A stretch of DNA of 64,000 nucleotides from Streptomyces sp. SUK 48 (GCF_009650765.1 NZ_CP045740.1:5122001-5186000); one strand, 5' to 3'. Counted from the first letter of the stretch, positions 41,663 through 50,449 are shown. Program-made: numbers and translations. Notes: generated by a model not told the origin, from the sequence alone.

Positions 41663-42022
41663 TCACAGATAGAGCCCGGTCGAATCCTCCGAGCCCTCGA
41701 ACCGGTCCGCGGCCACGGCGTGCAGATCGCGCTCGCGCATGAGCACGTACGCCACACCCCGCACCTCGACCTCGGCCCGGTCCTCCGGATCGAACAGGAC
41801 GCGGTCCCCGGGCTCCACGGTCCGTACGTTCTGACCGACCGCGACCACCTCGGCCCAGGCCAGCCGGCGTCCGACCGCCGCGGTGGCGGGAATCAGGATG
41901 CCGCCCCCCGACCGCCGCTCGCCCTCACCGGTCTCCTGCTTGACCAGCACCCGGTCGTGCAGCATCCGGATGGGCAGCTTGTCGTGCTGCGGGGTGCTCT
42001 GCTCGTGTCTCTTGGCGCTCAC
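41663..42022 (-). CDS. GroES-like co-chaperonin-fold protein
   Basis: 119 residues. The GroES-like pattern is 'PIRMLHDRVLVKQE', 'SGGGILIPATAAVG', 'AEVVAVGQNVRTVEPGDRVLFDPED' and a terminal 'VLMRERDLHAV'. Canonical Streptomyces groES lies with groEL1 elsewhere, and no groEL is near, so this is a divergent second copy of unknown partner. Confidence 0.85.
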   Translation of the reverse strand: MSAKRHEQSTPQHDKLPIRMLHDRVLVKQETGEGERRSGGGILIPATAAVGRRLAWAEVVAVGQNVRTVEPGDRVLFDPEDRAEVEVRGVAYVLMRERDLHAVAADRFEGSEDSTGLYL

Positions 42023-42095
42023 GCCTCGAACCTACCTGTCTTCCACCCGCCCGTGGCCCCTGGGTGGCCGCCGCACGTACCCGGCACCCGCCGGG

Positions 42096-42422
42096 TCAGC
42101 GCCCGCGCCGCCGGGACAGGGCGACCAGGCCCACCACCCCGGCGACCACGAGCGCGGCCGGCACGACCCGCTCCGCGCGCAGCCGCCCGTACTCGTCCGT
42201 GAACTGCGCCCTGACCTCGCTCACCACCCGGTTGACCTGCACATACGCACGCCCCACCGTGTGGTCGATATTGGCCGCGGCCTTGGCCTTCGCATCCCCG
42301 ACGATCGTCTTCGGGTGCACCCGCACCCCGATCTCGTCGAGCGTCTCGGCCAGCACTTCGCGGCGGCGCCTGATGTCCGCCTCGATCTGCGCCGGGGTTC
42401 TGGTGTCCGCCGTGTCCGCCAC
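42096..42422 (-). CDS. DUF3618 membrane-tail protein
   Basis: 108 residues from GTG 42422, with GGAGG upstream. The N-terminal 'RTPAQIEADIRRRREVLAETLDEI' and 'RVHPKTIVGDAKAKAAANID' are DUF3618 features. A single C-terminal membrane helix ('VVPAALVVAGVVGLVAL') ends in 'SRRRGR'. Actinobacterial, function unknown. Divergent from bcp. Confidence 0.85.
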   Translation of the reverse strand: MADTADTRTPAQIEADIRRRREVLAETLDEIGVRVHPKTIVGDAKAKAAANIDHTVGRAYVQVNRVVSEVRAQFTDEYGRLRAERVVPAALVVAGVVGLVALSRRRGR

Positions 42423-42524
42423 CGTACGGCCTCCGAAGTCTGCCGAAATCTGCTGTCCTGTTCCGGACAGTCTGTCAGCTCCGGCCCGCGCCGCACCGCA
42501 AGGGGCCCCGGTTACGCTGGTCCG

Positions 42525-42992
42525 ATGAGCGAGCGACTCCAGCCGGGGGACGTGGCCCCCGCCTTCACCCTCCCGGACGCCGACGGTAACGAGGTCTCCC
42601 TCGCGGGCCACCAGGGCCGCAAGGTCATCGTGTACTTCTACCCCGCGGCGCTTACCCCGGGATGCACCAAGCAGGCATGCGACTTCACCGACAACCTCGA
42701 CCTGCTGGCCGGCGCCGGCTACGACGTCATCGGCATCTCCCCGGACACCCCGGAGAAGCTGGCCAAGTTCCGCGACAAGGAGTCCCTCAAGGTCACCCTC
42801 GTCGCCGACCCCGACAAGAAGACCGCCGAGTCCTACGCCGCCTTCGGCGAGAAGAAGAACTACGGCAAGACCTACCTGGGCATCATCCGCTCCACGTTCG
42901 TCGTCGACGAGGACGGCACGATCTCCCACGCCTTCTACAACGTCCGCGCGACCGGCCACGTAGCCAAGATCATCAAGGACCTGGGCATCTGA
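42525..42992 (+). CDS. bcp: Thioredoxin-dependent peroxiredoxin (BCP/PrxQ)
   Basis: 155 residues from ATG 42525. Peroxidatic cysteine C47 lies in 'LTPGCTKQACDF' with the resolving cysteine C52 five residues on, the atypical two-cysteine arrangement of PrxQ. It reduces peroxides using thioredoxin in the cytoplasm. It is followed by a terminator. Confidence 0.96.
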   Translation: MSERLQPGDVAPAFTLPDADGNEVSLAGHQGRKVIVYFYPAALTPGCTKQACDFTDNLDLLAGAGYDVIGISPDTPEKLAKFRDKESLKVTLVADPDKKTAESYAAFGEKKNYGKTYLGIIRSTFVVDEDGTISHAFYNVRATGHVAKIIKDLGI

Positions 42993-43022
42993 CCCGATCC
43001 GTTCCACCCCCCCTCTCCGACG

Positions 43023-43056
43023 GCGGCCCGCACCAGCTCCTCCTGGCGCGGGCCGC
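43023..43056 (+). terminator. Terminator after bcp
   Basis: Perfect 9-bp arms GCGGCCCGC/GCGGGCCGC with an inner CCAG/CTGG helix, followed by TTTCC. Confidence 0.85.
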
Positions 43057-43140
43057 TTTCCTGTCCCCCGTGACCGTCCGCCAGCCGGTTCGTTGATCCA
43101 TGCGAACGGCGAACACCTGCCCGTACCGGAGGGGGACTCG

Positions 43141-43797
43141 ATGGGGGCCAGCGCGTACACCAGGGAGCGGCTGCGGGAGGCGGCCGGCGGCGCACGGACG
43201 CTGTCGGAGGCGCTGGAGAGGCTGGGGGTGGATCCGAGGAGTTCGACGAGGCGGTACCTCCTGGGACGGATGAAGAAACTCGGCGTGGACGTCTCCCACT
43301 TCGAGCGGGAGGGGGCGAAGTGGACGAAGGAACTGCTCGAGGAAGCCGTGGCCGCCTCCACGAACATGTGCGAGGTACTGCGCCATCTCGGTCTGGAGGT
43401 CGTCGGCGGCCATCACACGCACATCAGCCGCAGGATCAAGGCGTACGGGATCGACACCACGCACTTCCGGATGCCGGCGCAGCGACGGAGGGCGTCGCCC
43501 GCCCGCACGCCGCAGGCCCTGCTCGCCGAGCAGCCCGCCGGCCGGGCCCGACGCGTCCCGGGGGACCGGCTCAAGCGCGCGATGAAGACCCTGGGCGTGC
43601 CGGAACGCTGCGCCCGCTGTGGCACGGACCCGGTCTGGCGGGGCCGGCCGCTGCCGCTGGAGGTCGACCACATCGACGGCGACTGGCGGAACAACCGCAT
43701 CGAGAACCTCCGGTTCCTCTGCCCCAACTGCCATTCGGTCACGGACAATTACCGGGGCCGGGGCAAGGGGCGGCACACGCGGCCCACAGCCCCGTGA
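43141..43797 (+). CDS. HNH endonuclease with two helical DNA-binding modules (first of a tandem pair)
   Basis: 218 residues from ATG 43141, with GGAGGGGG upstream. Two copies of a roughly 50-residue module precede the nuclease, each with 'L-E-A...EVLRHLGL' and 'RIKAYGIDTTHF'-like ends. The C-terminal HNH/zinc domain has 'RCARCGTDP', 'LEVDHIDGDWRNNRIENLRFLCPNCHS'. HNH proteins nick or cut DNA; such modules are frequent in phage and Streptomyces proteins. It overlaps the next gene by GTGA, so translation is coupled. Confidence 0.88.
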   Translation: MGASAYTRERLREAAGGARTLSEALERLGVDPRSSTRRYLLGRMKKLGVDVSHFEREGAKWTKELLEEAVAASTNMCEVLRHLGLEVVGGHHTHISRRIKAYGIDTTHFRMPAQRRRASPARTPQALLAEQPAGRARRVPGDRLKRAMKTLGVPERCARCGTDPVWRGRPLPLEVDHIDGDWRNNRIENLRFLCPNCHSVTDNYRGRGKGRHTRPTAP

Positions 43798-44459
43798 GCG
43801 GCGGCGTGCGGTACACGCGAGAGCGACTGGCCGAGGCCGCCGCACAGTGCGCGAGCCTGGACGAGGTGATCGCCTTCTTCGGCACCCGGCCGTACGTCAA
43901 TGTGCGCCGCCACCTCGCCCGGCGATTCGCCCACTTCGGCATCGACATCTCGCACTTCGACGACCGGGGCCTCCTGAACCGGCGCAAGGGCCGCCCTGCG
44001 GCCCGGGAACTGCACGCGGCGGTGGCCGAGTCGATCTCCATCGCCGGGACGCTGCGCCGCCTTCAGCGCCCGGACACCGGCGTACAGCGCGCGCTGCTGC
44101 GGCGGTGGATCGCCGAAGCGGGCGTCTCCACCGCGCACTTCCTGGGACAGGCACACCACAGAGGCAGGACCGGCACAGCGCGGGCGAAGCGTCCCGAGGA
44201 GATCCTGGTCAAGCACGACGGCCGGCGCCGGACGCGCACCCGCCTGCTGCGTCGCGCGCTGCGTGAGGTGGGCGTACCGGAGCGGTGCACCGAGTGCGGC
44301 ATCGGTTCCGAATGGCTCGGAGATCCCCTGACGCTGGAGGTCGACCACATCGACGGAGACTGGTCCGACGACCGGCGGGAGAACCTGCGGCTGCTGTGCC
44401 CCAACTGCCACGCAGCGACCAGCACCTGGTGCAGAGGGGGCGGACGCCGAACGGCGTAG
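43794..44459 (+). CDS. HNH endonuclease with helical DNA-binding modules (second of a tandem pair)
   Basis: 221 residues from GTG 43794, overlapping the first gene's stop. It has the same architecture: 'YTRERLAEAAAQCASLDEVIAFFG', 'RFAHFGIDISHF', a second diverged module 'SISIAGTLRRLQ...WIAEAGVSTAHFLG', then 'RCTECGIGS' and 'LEVDHIDGDWSDDRRENLRLLCPNCHA'. The pair looks like an old duplication. It ends 25 bp before the atypical tRNA gene. Confidence 0.86.
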   Translation: MSGGVRYTRERLAEAAAQCASLDEVIAFFGTRPYVNVRRHLARRFAHFGIDISHFDDRGLLNRRKGRPAARELHAAVAESISIAGTLRRLQRPDTGVQRALLRRWIAEAGVSTAHFLGQAHHRGRTGTARAKRPEEILVKHDGRRRTRTRLLRRALREVGVPERCTECGIGSEWLGDPLTLEVDHIDGDWSDDRRENLRLLCPNCHAATSTWCRGGGRRTA

Positions 44460-44484
44460 CACAGTAGAGTGGGGCGCGGTCCAC

Positions 44485-44557
44485 GCGCCCGTACGCCAAC
44501 GGCCGAGCGGCGATCTTTAGGTGGTCGTGTTTGTCGGTTCGAATCCGACCGGGCGCA
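44485..44557 (+). tRNA. Atypical tRNA with UAG anticodon (tRNA-Leu-like, short variable loop)
   Basis: A 73-nt cloverleaf: acceptor GCGCCCG/CGGGCGC, D-arm CGC/GCG with G18G19 in loop AACGGCCG, anticodon stem CGATC/GGTCG around loop TTTAGGT (anticodon TAG) and T-arm GTCGG-TTCGAAT-CCGAC. The discriminator is A and CCA is not encoded. The anticodon loop is identical to that of leucine tRNA(UAG). The variable loop, however, is only five bases (TGTTT), whereas bacterial tRNA-Leu has a long variable arm. It may be a degenerate leucine tRNA or a class I tRNA charged with another amino acid at rare CUA codons. Confidence 0.75.
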
Positions 44558-44565
44558 CCCGCAGA

Positions 44566-44604
44566 AGCGGCCCCGCACCTTCGTTTCCAAGGTGCGGGGC
44601 CGCT
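44566..44604. terminator. Terminator between the atypical tRNA and rdgB
   Basis: Perfect 16-bp stem (44566-44581 and 44589-44604) with loop CGTTTCC, serving the convergent tRNA and rdgB genes. Confidence 0.92.
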
Positions 44605-44612
44605 CCGTCGAT

Positions 44613-45215
44613 TCAGCCGAGCAACTCCCGCACCACCGGCACCAGCGCCCGGAACGCCTTGCCGCGGTGGCTGATGGCGTTCTTCTCGTCGGCGGTCAGT
44701 TCGGCGCAGGTGCGGGTGTCGCCGTCGGGCTGGAGGATCGGGTCGTAGCCGAAGCCGTTCGTGCCGGCGGGCGCGTGCCGCAGGGTGCCGCGGAGCTGGC
44801 CCTCGACCACGCGTTCCGTGCCGTCCGGCAGGGCCAGGGCGGCGGCGCAGGCGAAGTGGGCCGCGCGGTGTTCCTCGGCGATGTCGCCGATCTGGGCGAG
44901 GAGCAGGTCGAGGTTGGCCTGGTCGTCGCCGTGCCGGCCGGCCCAGCGGGCGGAGAAGATGCCGGGGGCGCCGTTCATGACGTCCACGCACAGGCCGGAG
45001 TCGTCGGCGACCGCGGGCAGCCCGGTGGCCTGTGCCAGGGCGTGTGCCTTGAGCAGGGCGTTCTCGGCGAAGGTGACGCCGGTCTCCTTGACGTCGGGGA
45101 TCTCGGGGTAGGCGTCGGCGCCGACCAGCTCGTGGGGGAGCCCGGCGTCGGCCAGGATGGCCCTCAGCTCGGTGATCTTTCCGGCGTTACGGGTGGCGAG
45201 GATCAGGCGGGTCAT
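44613..45215 (-). CDS. rdgB: XTP/dITP pyrophosphatase (Ham1/RdgB)
   Basis: 200 residues. It hydrolyses dITP and XTP to keep deaminated purines out of DNA. Signature 'LATRNAGKITELRAIL' at the N-terminus, 'ADDSGLCVDVMNGAPGIFSARWAG' in the core and 'GTNGFGYDPIL', 'AISHRGKAFR' at the end. Full length. Confidence 0.97.
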   Translation of the reverse strand: MTRLILATRNAGKITELRAILADAGLPHELVGADAYPEIPDVKETGVTFAENALLKAHALAQATGLPAVADDSGLCVDVMNGAPGIFSARWAGRHGDDQANLDLLLAQIGDIAEEHRAAHFACAAALALPDGTERVVEGQLRGTLRHAPAGTNGFGYDPILQPDGDTRTCAELTADEKNAISHRGKAFRALVPVVRELLG

Positions 45216-45284
45216 GCCGCACAGTATTCCTCGCCGTCGGCGGGTGCCGGTGCGGGCCCTCGGCCGGTCGGTACCGGCGCCGCC

Positions 45285-46748
45285 TCACAGCTCCGTCTGC
45301 CCGCCGCCCTTCAGCGTCCGCAGGTCGAACACCTGGGCCATCGTGGCGAAGCCGAGGTCGCTGGGGTGCAGATGGTCGCCCGAGTCGTAGTCGGGGCGCA
45401 GGCGGCGGGGGTCGTAGGGGTCGCGGAGCGCCTTGTCGAAGTCGGCGACGGCGTCGTACACCCGGCCCGCGCGGATCTGCGCGTTGATCTGCTGCCGTAC
45501 GGCTTCCCGGGCGGGGGTCCAGCCCCGGTGGCCCTGGAACGGCATCAGGGTCGCCCCGACGACCTTCAGGCCGCGCGCGTGGGCCTCGCGGACCAGGGTG
45601 CGCAGTCCGGTGAGGATGTGGTCGGGGCCGTCGAGGCGGGGGTTGCGCAGGATGTCGTTGATGCCGAGGTCGATGACGACGACCTTGACGTCGGTGCGGG
45701 AGAGCGCGTCGCGCCCGAAGCGGTTCAGTCCGCTCTGGTTCTCCGCGGGGCGGCCGAGCCCGTCGGCGAGGACCTGGTTGCTGCTGATGCCCTCGTTGAC
45801 GACGCTGTAGCGCGGCAGTCGCCGGCCGTCCGCGAGGGCGGAGCGCAGCCGGTGGCCGAGGACGTCGGGCCAGCGGCGGTTGGCGCCGACGGTGGAGGTG
45901 ATGCCGTCGGTGATGGAGTCGCCGAAGACGACGACGGTGCCGTCGGCCTCGTTGCTGAGCACGTCCAGCGCGGTCAGGTACCGCCAGTACGGGGTGCGTT
46001 GGGTGTAGGGGGTGCCGGTGGAGTCCTCGGTGCGGTCCCCGGTGGCGACGTACGAGGTCTGCTGCGCGTGCGGGTGGAAGGTGACCGGGCCGGAGGGGGT
46101 GGGGGAGTACGTGGTGACGAGGACGTCGGTGTCGTGGGGTATGAGCAGGCGCACGGCGTCGCTGACGACCTGTTCGCCGGCGGGTATGACGACGGAGGTG
46201 GCGCCCCCGAAGGTGAGCCGCCGCATGGTGTCCGCGTCGGCCGCGGCGGTGGCGTCGCCCGCGGACAGTGCGAGGGTGGCGTGGGTGATGTCCAGCGGTG
46301 TCTGGCCGTAGAGGTTGGACAGCGTGATCCGGGCGCTGGTGCCTCCGGCGTCCGCGTGGACGATGTTGCGCACGGAGTGGCCGGCGAGGCCGGCCGTCTC
46401 GGTGCCCGGTTCGCCGCCGACGGGTGCGCTCGCCCAGGAGCCGACCCAGGTGCCGGTGGAGACGGGTGCGGCGGACCCGTGGTGCGGGCGGTCGCCTGCG
46501 GCGGTGGTGCCGGCGGTGTGGTCGCCGGCCGCCGCGGTGGCGTAGATGCCGGCGCTGACGGCCACCACCAGTGCGACGAGTGCGCCGATCAGGGCGAGGT
46601 ACTTGGTGCGGTGCTGTGCGCGGGGAGCCTCGGGGGCTCCGTCGGGGCGCGTGGTCACGCTCGTGCCGTTCTCCTCGGGAGGGGAGTCCCGGGTCTCCTC
46701 GGGGAGGGACCTCCGGGCTCCGGTCTTGATGGGTCCATGATGCTTCAT
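45285..46748 (-). CDS. Secreted SGNH/GDSL-type esterase
   Basis: 487 residues as the longest frame. GTG 46658 ('TTRPDGAPEAP'), preceded by GAGGAG, is an alternative start giving 457. One membrane segment ('YLALIGALVALVVAVSAGIYA') acts as signal anchor. SGNH blocks: I 'VVFGDSITDG', III 'DLGINDIL' and V 'SGDHLHPSDLG' with the catalytic D-x-x-H. A beta-rich domain of about 180 residues precedes the hydrolase. It is probably a cell-surface esterase or lipase; the substrate is unknown. Confidence 0.9.
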   Translation of the reverse strand: MKHHGPIKTGARRSLPEETRDSPPEENGTSVTTRPDGAPEAPRAQHRTKYLALIGALVALVVAVSAGIYATAAAGDHTAGTTAAGDRPHHGSAAPVSTGTWVGSWASAPVGGEPGTETAGLAGHSVRNIVHADAGGTSARITLSNLYGQTPLDITHATLALSAGDATAAADADTMRRLTFGGATSVVIPAGEQVVSDAVRLLIPHDTDVLVTTYSPTPSGPVTFHPHAQQTSYVATGDRTEDSTGTPYTQRTPYWRYLTALDVLSNEADGTVVVFGDSITDGITSTVGANRRWPDVLGHRLRSALADGRRLPRYSVVNEGISSNQVLADGLGRPAENQSGLNRFGRDALSRTDVKVVVIDLGINDILRNPRLDGPDHILTGLRTLVREAHARGLKVVGATLMPFQGHRGWTPAREAVRQQINAQIRAGRVYDAVADFDKALRDPYDPRRLRPDYDSGDHLHPSDLGFATMAQVFDLRTLKGGGQTEL

Positions 46749-46848
46749 GGGCCGGGTCGCACCGTCGGGACCCCGGGCCCAAGTCCCCGCCTGAACAGAC
46801 GCCGGGAACTCCTGTTCCGTTCCGGGAGTCGGTCAGGAGGGGACAATT

Positions 46849-48198
46849 GTGCGCGGGATCACCGAACGGGTGGAGCTGATGGAACGTACCGAGACCGGAA
46901 CTGCCGGACCGGCCGTGTCGTCGTCGTACCGGACGATGACGGCCTTCACGCCGGCCGACGAGGAGCGTCGGCGCGGGGTGCGGCGGATGAAGCTGACCGC
47001 GACGGGGCTGCTGCTGTTCGTGGCCGTGGTCTATGTCCTGGCCAAGCTGGCCGGGCACGCGGGCGCGGGGGCGTGGGCCGACTATGTCTCGGCGGCGGCG
47101 GAGGCGGGCATGGTGGGCGCGCTGGCGGACTGGTTCGCGGTGACCGCGCTGTTCCGGCATCCCTTGGGGTTGCCGATTCCGCACACCGCGATCATTCCGA
47201 CGAAGAAGGACCAGCTGGGTGTCTCGCTGGGCGAGTTCGTGGGGGAGAACTTCCTGTCCCAGGACGTCGTACGGCAGCGGTTGCGGGCCGTCGGTGTCGG
47301 TGCGCGGCTGGGTGCCTGGCTGGCGGAGCCGGAGCACGCGGACCGGGTGACGGCGGAGCTGGCGACCGCGTTGCGGGGTGCGCTCACGGTGTTGCGGGAC
47401 TCGGATGTGCAGGCGGTGGTGGGGGAGGCGATCACCCGGCGGGCCGGGGCCCGGGAGATCGCGCCGGGGCTGGGCAAGTTGCTGGAGAGGGTGGTCGCGG
47501 ACGGTGGTCACAAGCGGGCCGTGGATCTGGTGGTCTCGCGGGCCCATGACTGGCTGGTGCTGCACGGCGACAATGTGATGGGGGCGGTGCAGGGCGGGGC
47601 GCCGGGCTGGACGCCGCGGTTCGTGGACCGGAAGGTCGGTGAGCGGGTCTACAAGGAACTGCTGCGGTTCTGCGCGGAGATGCGGGACATGCCGTCTCAT
47701 CCGGCGCGTGGTGCTCTGGACCGTTTTCTGACCGATTTCGCTTCCGATCTCCAGTCGGACACCGAGACCCGGGCGCGGGTGGAGCGGCTGAAGGGTGAGG
47801 TGCTGGGGCGGGGTGAGGTGCAGGATCTGATCGCGTCGGCCTGGACGGCCGTGCGGTCGATGATCGTGGCGGCGGCGGAGGACGAGCGCAGTGAGCTGCG
47901 GACGCGGCTGCGGTCGGCGCTGCTGTCGCTGGGCGCGCGGATGGCGAGCGAGCCGAAGATGCAGGAGAAGGTGGACAGCTGGCTGGAGGGTGCGGTGGTG
48001 CATGTCGTGACCACGTACCGGGCGGAGATCACCTCGTTGATCACGGACACGGTGGCGGGCTGGGACGCCGAGCACACGACGCGGAAGATCGAGGCGCACA
48101 TCGGGCGCGATCTGCAGTTCATCCGGATCAATGGCACGGTGGTGGGATCACTGGCGGGGCTGCTGATCTTCACGGTGTCGCGGGCGGTGGGTGGCTGA
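46849..48198 (+). CDS. DUF445 family membrane protein
   Basis: 449 residues from GTG 46849, with AGGAGGGG eight bases ahead. An N-terminal helix ('TGLLLFVAVVYVLAKL') and 'GMVGALADWFAVTALFRHPLGLPIPHTAIIP' mark DUF445 (YjiN-like). A long helical cytoplasmic or periplasmic region follows, with a second membrane helix at the C-terminus ('GTVVGSLAGLLIFTVSRAV'). Function unknown. Confidence 0.9.
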   Translation: MRGITERVELMERTETGTAGPAVSSSYRTMTAFTPADEERRRGVRRMKLTATGLLLFVAVVYVLAKLAGHAGAGAWADYVSAAAEAGMVGALADWFAVTALFRHPLGLPIPHTAIIPTKKDQLGVSLGEFVGENFLSQDVVRQRLRAVGVGARLGAWLAEPEHADRVTAELATALRGALTVLRDSDVQAVVGEAITRRAGAREIAPGLGKLLERVVADGGHKRAVDLVVSRAHDWLVLHGDNVMGAVQGGAPGWTPRFVDRKVGERVYKELLRFCAEMRDMPSHPARGALDRFLTDFASDLQSDTETRARVERLKGEVLGRGEVQDLIASAWTAVRSMIVAAAEDERSELRTRLRSALLSLGARMASEPKMQEKVDSWLEGAVVHVVTTYRAEITSLITDTVAGWDAEHTTRKIEAHIGRDLQFIRINGTVVGSLAGLLIFTVSRAVGG

Positions 48199-48293
48199 CG
48201 GCGGGTCATCCGGCGCCTGGAACGGCGGCGTGAGGGTATCCGTCGTCCTGCCGTCCTCCCGCTTCGGGGGGCGTCCTCGACGAGGAGGAGCCG

Positions 48294-49916
48294 ATGACAG
48301 GAGCCGAGAAGGCGTCGCGGGAGGCCGGTGGACTCGGCCGGTCGGGTGACGGTCGGTCGGGTGACGGAGACCGCTCGGCTGACGGGGGCCGGGTCGGTGG
48401 CGGCGGCCGGTCGGGTGACGGCGGCCGGACGATCACCACCGACATCCCGGCCCGTCTCGACCGCCTTCCGTGGTCCCGCTGGCACTGGACGATCGTGATC
48501 GGTCTCGGCACGGTGTGGATTCTGGACGGCCTGGAGGTCACGGTCGTCGGCAATATCGCCAGCCGTCTGGCCGAACCGGGCAGCGGTCTGTCGATCACGT
48601 CCGGGCAGATCACGGGTACGGCCGCCGCGCTGTATGTCGCGGGCGCGTGTGTGGGTGCGCTGTTCTGGGGGCGGCTGACCGACCGTTACGGCCGCAAGAA
48701 GCTGTTCATGATCACCCTGGCGGTGTATCTGGTGGCGACGGCCCTGACCGCGGTCTCCTGGGAAGCCTGGTGGTTCTTCCTGTTCCGCTTCCTGACCGGT
48801 TTCGGTATCGGCGGTGAGTACGCGGCGATCAACTCGGCGATCGACGAGCTGATCCCGGCCCACTACCGCGGCCGTGTGGACCTGATCATCAACGGGAGTT
48901 TCTGGCTGGGCGCGGTGGGCGGTTCGCTGCTGTCGATCGTGGCGCTGAACACCAGCCTGCTGGCGATGGACGTGGGCTGGCGGCTGACGTTCGCGCTGGG
49001 CACGGTGCTGGCGCTGGTGATCCTGCTGGTACGGCGGCATGTCCCGGAGAGTCCGCGGTGGCTGCTGATCCACGGCCGGGACGAGGAGGCGGAGGAGATC
49101 GTCTCCGGTATCGAGCGGCAGGTGGAGGCGGAGAAGGGCATCCGGCTGCCGGGGACGGACGCGCGCCTGTCCATCCATCAGCGCAAGAGCGTCACCTTCC
49201 GGGAGATCGCCCAGACGGTGTTCGGGCGGTACCGCAAGCGTGCGGTGCTCGGTTTCTCTCTCTTCATCGGGCAGGCGTTCCTGTACAACGCGATCACGTT
49301 CGGTTTCGGCGCGATCCTGACGAAGTTCTTCGGGGTGCCGACGGACCGTACGGGCTACTACTTCGCGGTCATCGCCGTCGGAAACTTCTGTGGCCCGCTG
49401 CTGCTGGGCAAGCTCTTCGACACGGTGGGCCGCCGGGTGATGATCTCCTCGACGTATCTGCTGTCGGGTCTGCTGCTGTTCGGCACGGCGTGGCTGTTCG
49501 ACCGGGGTGTGCTGACCGCGACGACGCTGACGGCGTGCTGGTGCGCGGTGCTCTTCTTCGCCTCGGCGGGCGCGTCCAGCGCGTATCTGACGGTGTCGGA
49601 GATCTTCCCGATGGAGACGCGCGCGATGTCCATCGCCTTCTTCTACGCCCTGGGTACGGCGGCGGGCGGCATCAGTGGCCCGCTGCTCTTCGCGGACCTC
49701 ACGGGCACGGGCCGGGTCGGTGACACGGTCCTGGCGTTCTCCATCGGGGCGGCGTTGATGTGTGTGGCGGGGCTGGTGGCGGCGGCGCTGGCGGTACGGG
49801 CGGAGCGGCGGTCGCTGGAGGACGTGGCGCCGCCGCTCACGGCGGTGGGGCGGGGCGGGGCGGCGTCGGGCCCGGGCGCGGGCACCCAGGGCCCGCCGGC
49901 GGTGGGCAGGGCATGA
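48294..49916 (+). CDS. MFS transporter of the sugar/metabolite porter class
   Basis: 540 residues from ATG 48294, with GAGGAGGAG upstream. The first 45 residues are a glycine/aspartate/arginine repeat ('SGDGRSGDGDRSADGGR'). Twelve helices follow, with sugar-porter signatures 'GRLTDRYGRKK', 'RFLTGFGIGGEYAAINSAIDE' and 'PESPRWLL'. This resembles metabolite:H+ symporters (AAHS/YceI-like). Substrate unknown. Confidence 0.88.
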   Translation: MTGAEKASREAGGLGRSGDGRSGDGDRSADGGRVGGGGRSGDGGRTITTDIPARLDRLPWSRWHWTIVIGLGTVWILDGLEVTVVGNIASRLAEPGSGLSITSGQITGTAAALYVAGACVGALFWGRLTDRYGRKKLFMITLAVYLVATALTAVSWEAWWFFLFRFLTGFGIGGEYAAINSAIDELIPAHYRGRVDLIINGSFWLGAVGGSLLSIVALNTSLLAMDVGWRLTFALGTVLALVILLVRRHVPESPRWLLIHGRDEEAEEIVSGIERQVEAEKGIRLPGTDARLSIHQRKSVTFREIAQTVFGRYRKRAVLGFSLFIGQAFLYNAITFGFGAILTKFFGVPTDRTGYYFAVIAVGNFCGPLLLGKLFDTVGRRVMISSTYLLSGLLLFGTAWLFDRGVLTATTLTACWCAVLFFASAGASSAYLTVSEIFPMETRAMSIAFFYALGTAAGGISGPLLFADLTGTGRVGDTVLAFSIGAALMCVAGLVAAALAVRAERRSLEDVAPPLTAVGRGGAASGPGAGTQGPPAVGRA

Positions 49917-49964
49917 GCCTCGGCCCCTTTGCCGGGGCCGCCCGTGCAAACCCTCTCCGGCCCG

Positions 49965-50267
49965 TCAGGCCCTGCGGTCGGCGACGGCCCAGGAGGCGAG
50001 GGCGACGGCGCCGGCGACGCCGAGGACGGAGGGCCAGGCGCCGACCTTCTTGGCGAGCGGGTGGGAGCCGGCGAAGGCGCCGACGTAGGCGCCGGTCAGC
50101 ACACCGGCGGCGGTGTTCCCGGCCTTCTCGCGCCACTGCTGCGCGGCCGCGGCACCGGCGACGGCGAGCACGGCGCCGCCGAGCGGCCGCTTCTTCGTCC
50201 ACCGGGCGACCCCGTATCCGCCGACGAGTCCGCTCGCGGCGACGACAGCGCTGGGAACCTTGGCCAT
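49965..50267 (-). CDS. Small glycine/alanine-rich membrane protein
   Basis: 100 residues from ATG 50267, preceded by GGAGG. Three or four weakly hydrophobic helices ('AVVAASGLVGGYGVA', 'GGAVLAVAGAAAAQQW', 'VLTGAYVGAFAGS', 'VLGVAGAVALASWAV'). It is convergent with the MFS gene and divergent from hsp20. Unknown function. Confidence 0.7.
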   Translation of the reverse strand: MAKVPSAVVAASGLVGGYGVARWTKKRPLGGAVLAVAGAAAAQQWREKAGNTAAGVLTGAYVGAFAGSHPLAKKVGAWPSVLGVAGAVALASWAVADRRA

Positions 50268-50370
50268 GGATGCCTCCGAATGTCGTATGTCGTACGTCTT
50301 GCGCTGTATGGCGCAGAGGATGCCGAGGCTAGCGCGGGGGCGGAGGGGCTGACCTAACCTGAGTCGCGGC

Positions 50371-50399
50371 TTGTCAACTTTCCGGCTGCGCGCTATATA
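50371..50399 (+). promoter_or_regulatory. Candidate vegetative promoter of the hsp20 gene
   Basis: TTGTCA (50371-50376) and TATATA (50394-50399) are separated by exactly 17 bases, close to the HrdB consensus and in the most AT-rich stretch nearby, about 50 bases before the start. No HspR, CIRCE or RheA-type inverted repeat is seen. Confidence 0.6.
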
Positions 50400-50449
50400 A
50401 ATACGCGTAGGGCATCGCACCCAGTACCTTCAGAAGGGAGTGACCCGTG

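Noticed and set aside
45187..48099. Very long minus-strand frame across the GDSL and DUF445 genes
   Set aside because: It runs through two well-supported genes in other frames and has histidine/arginine/proline-rich composition typical of out-of-frame high-GC translation.
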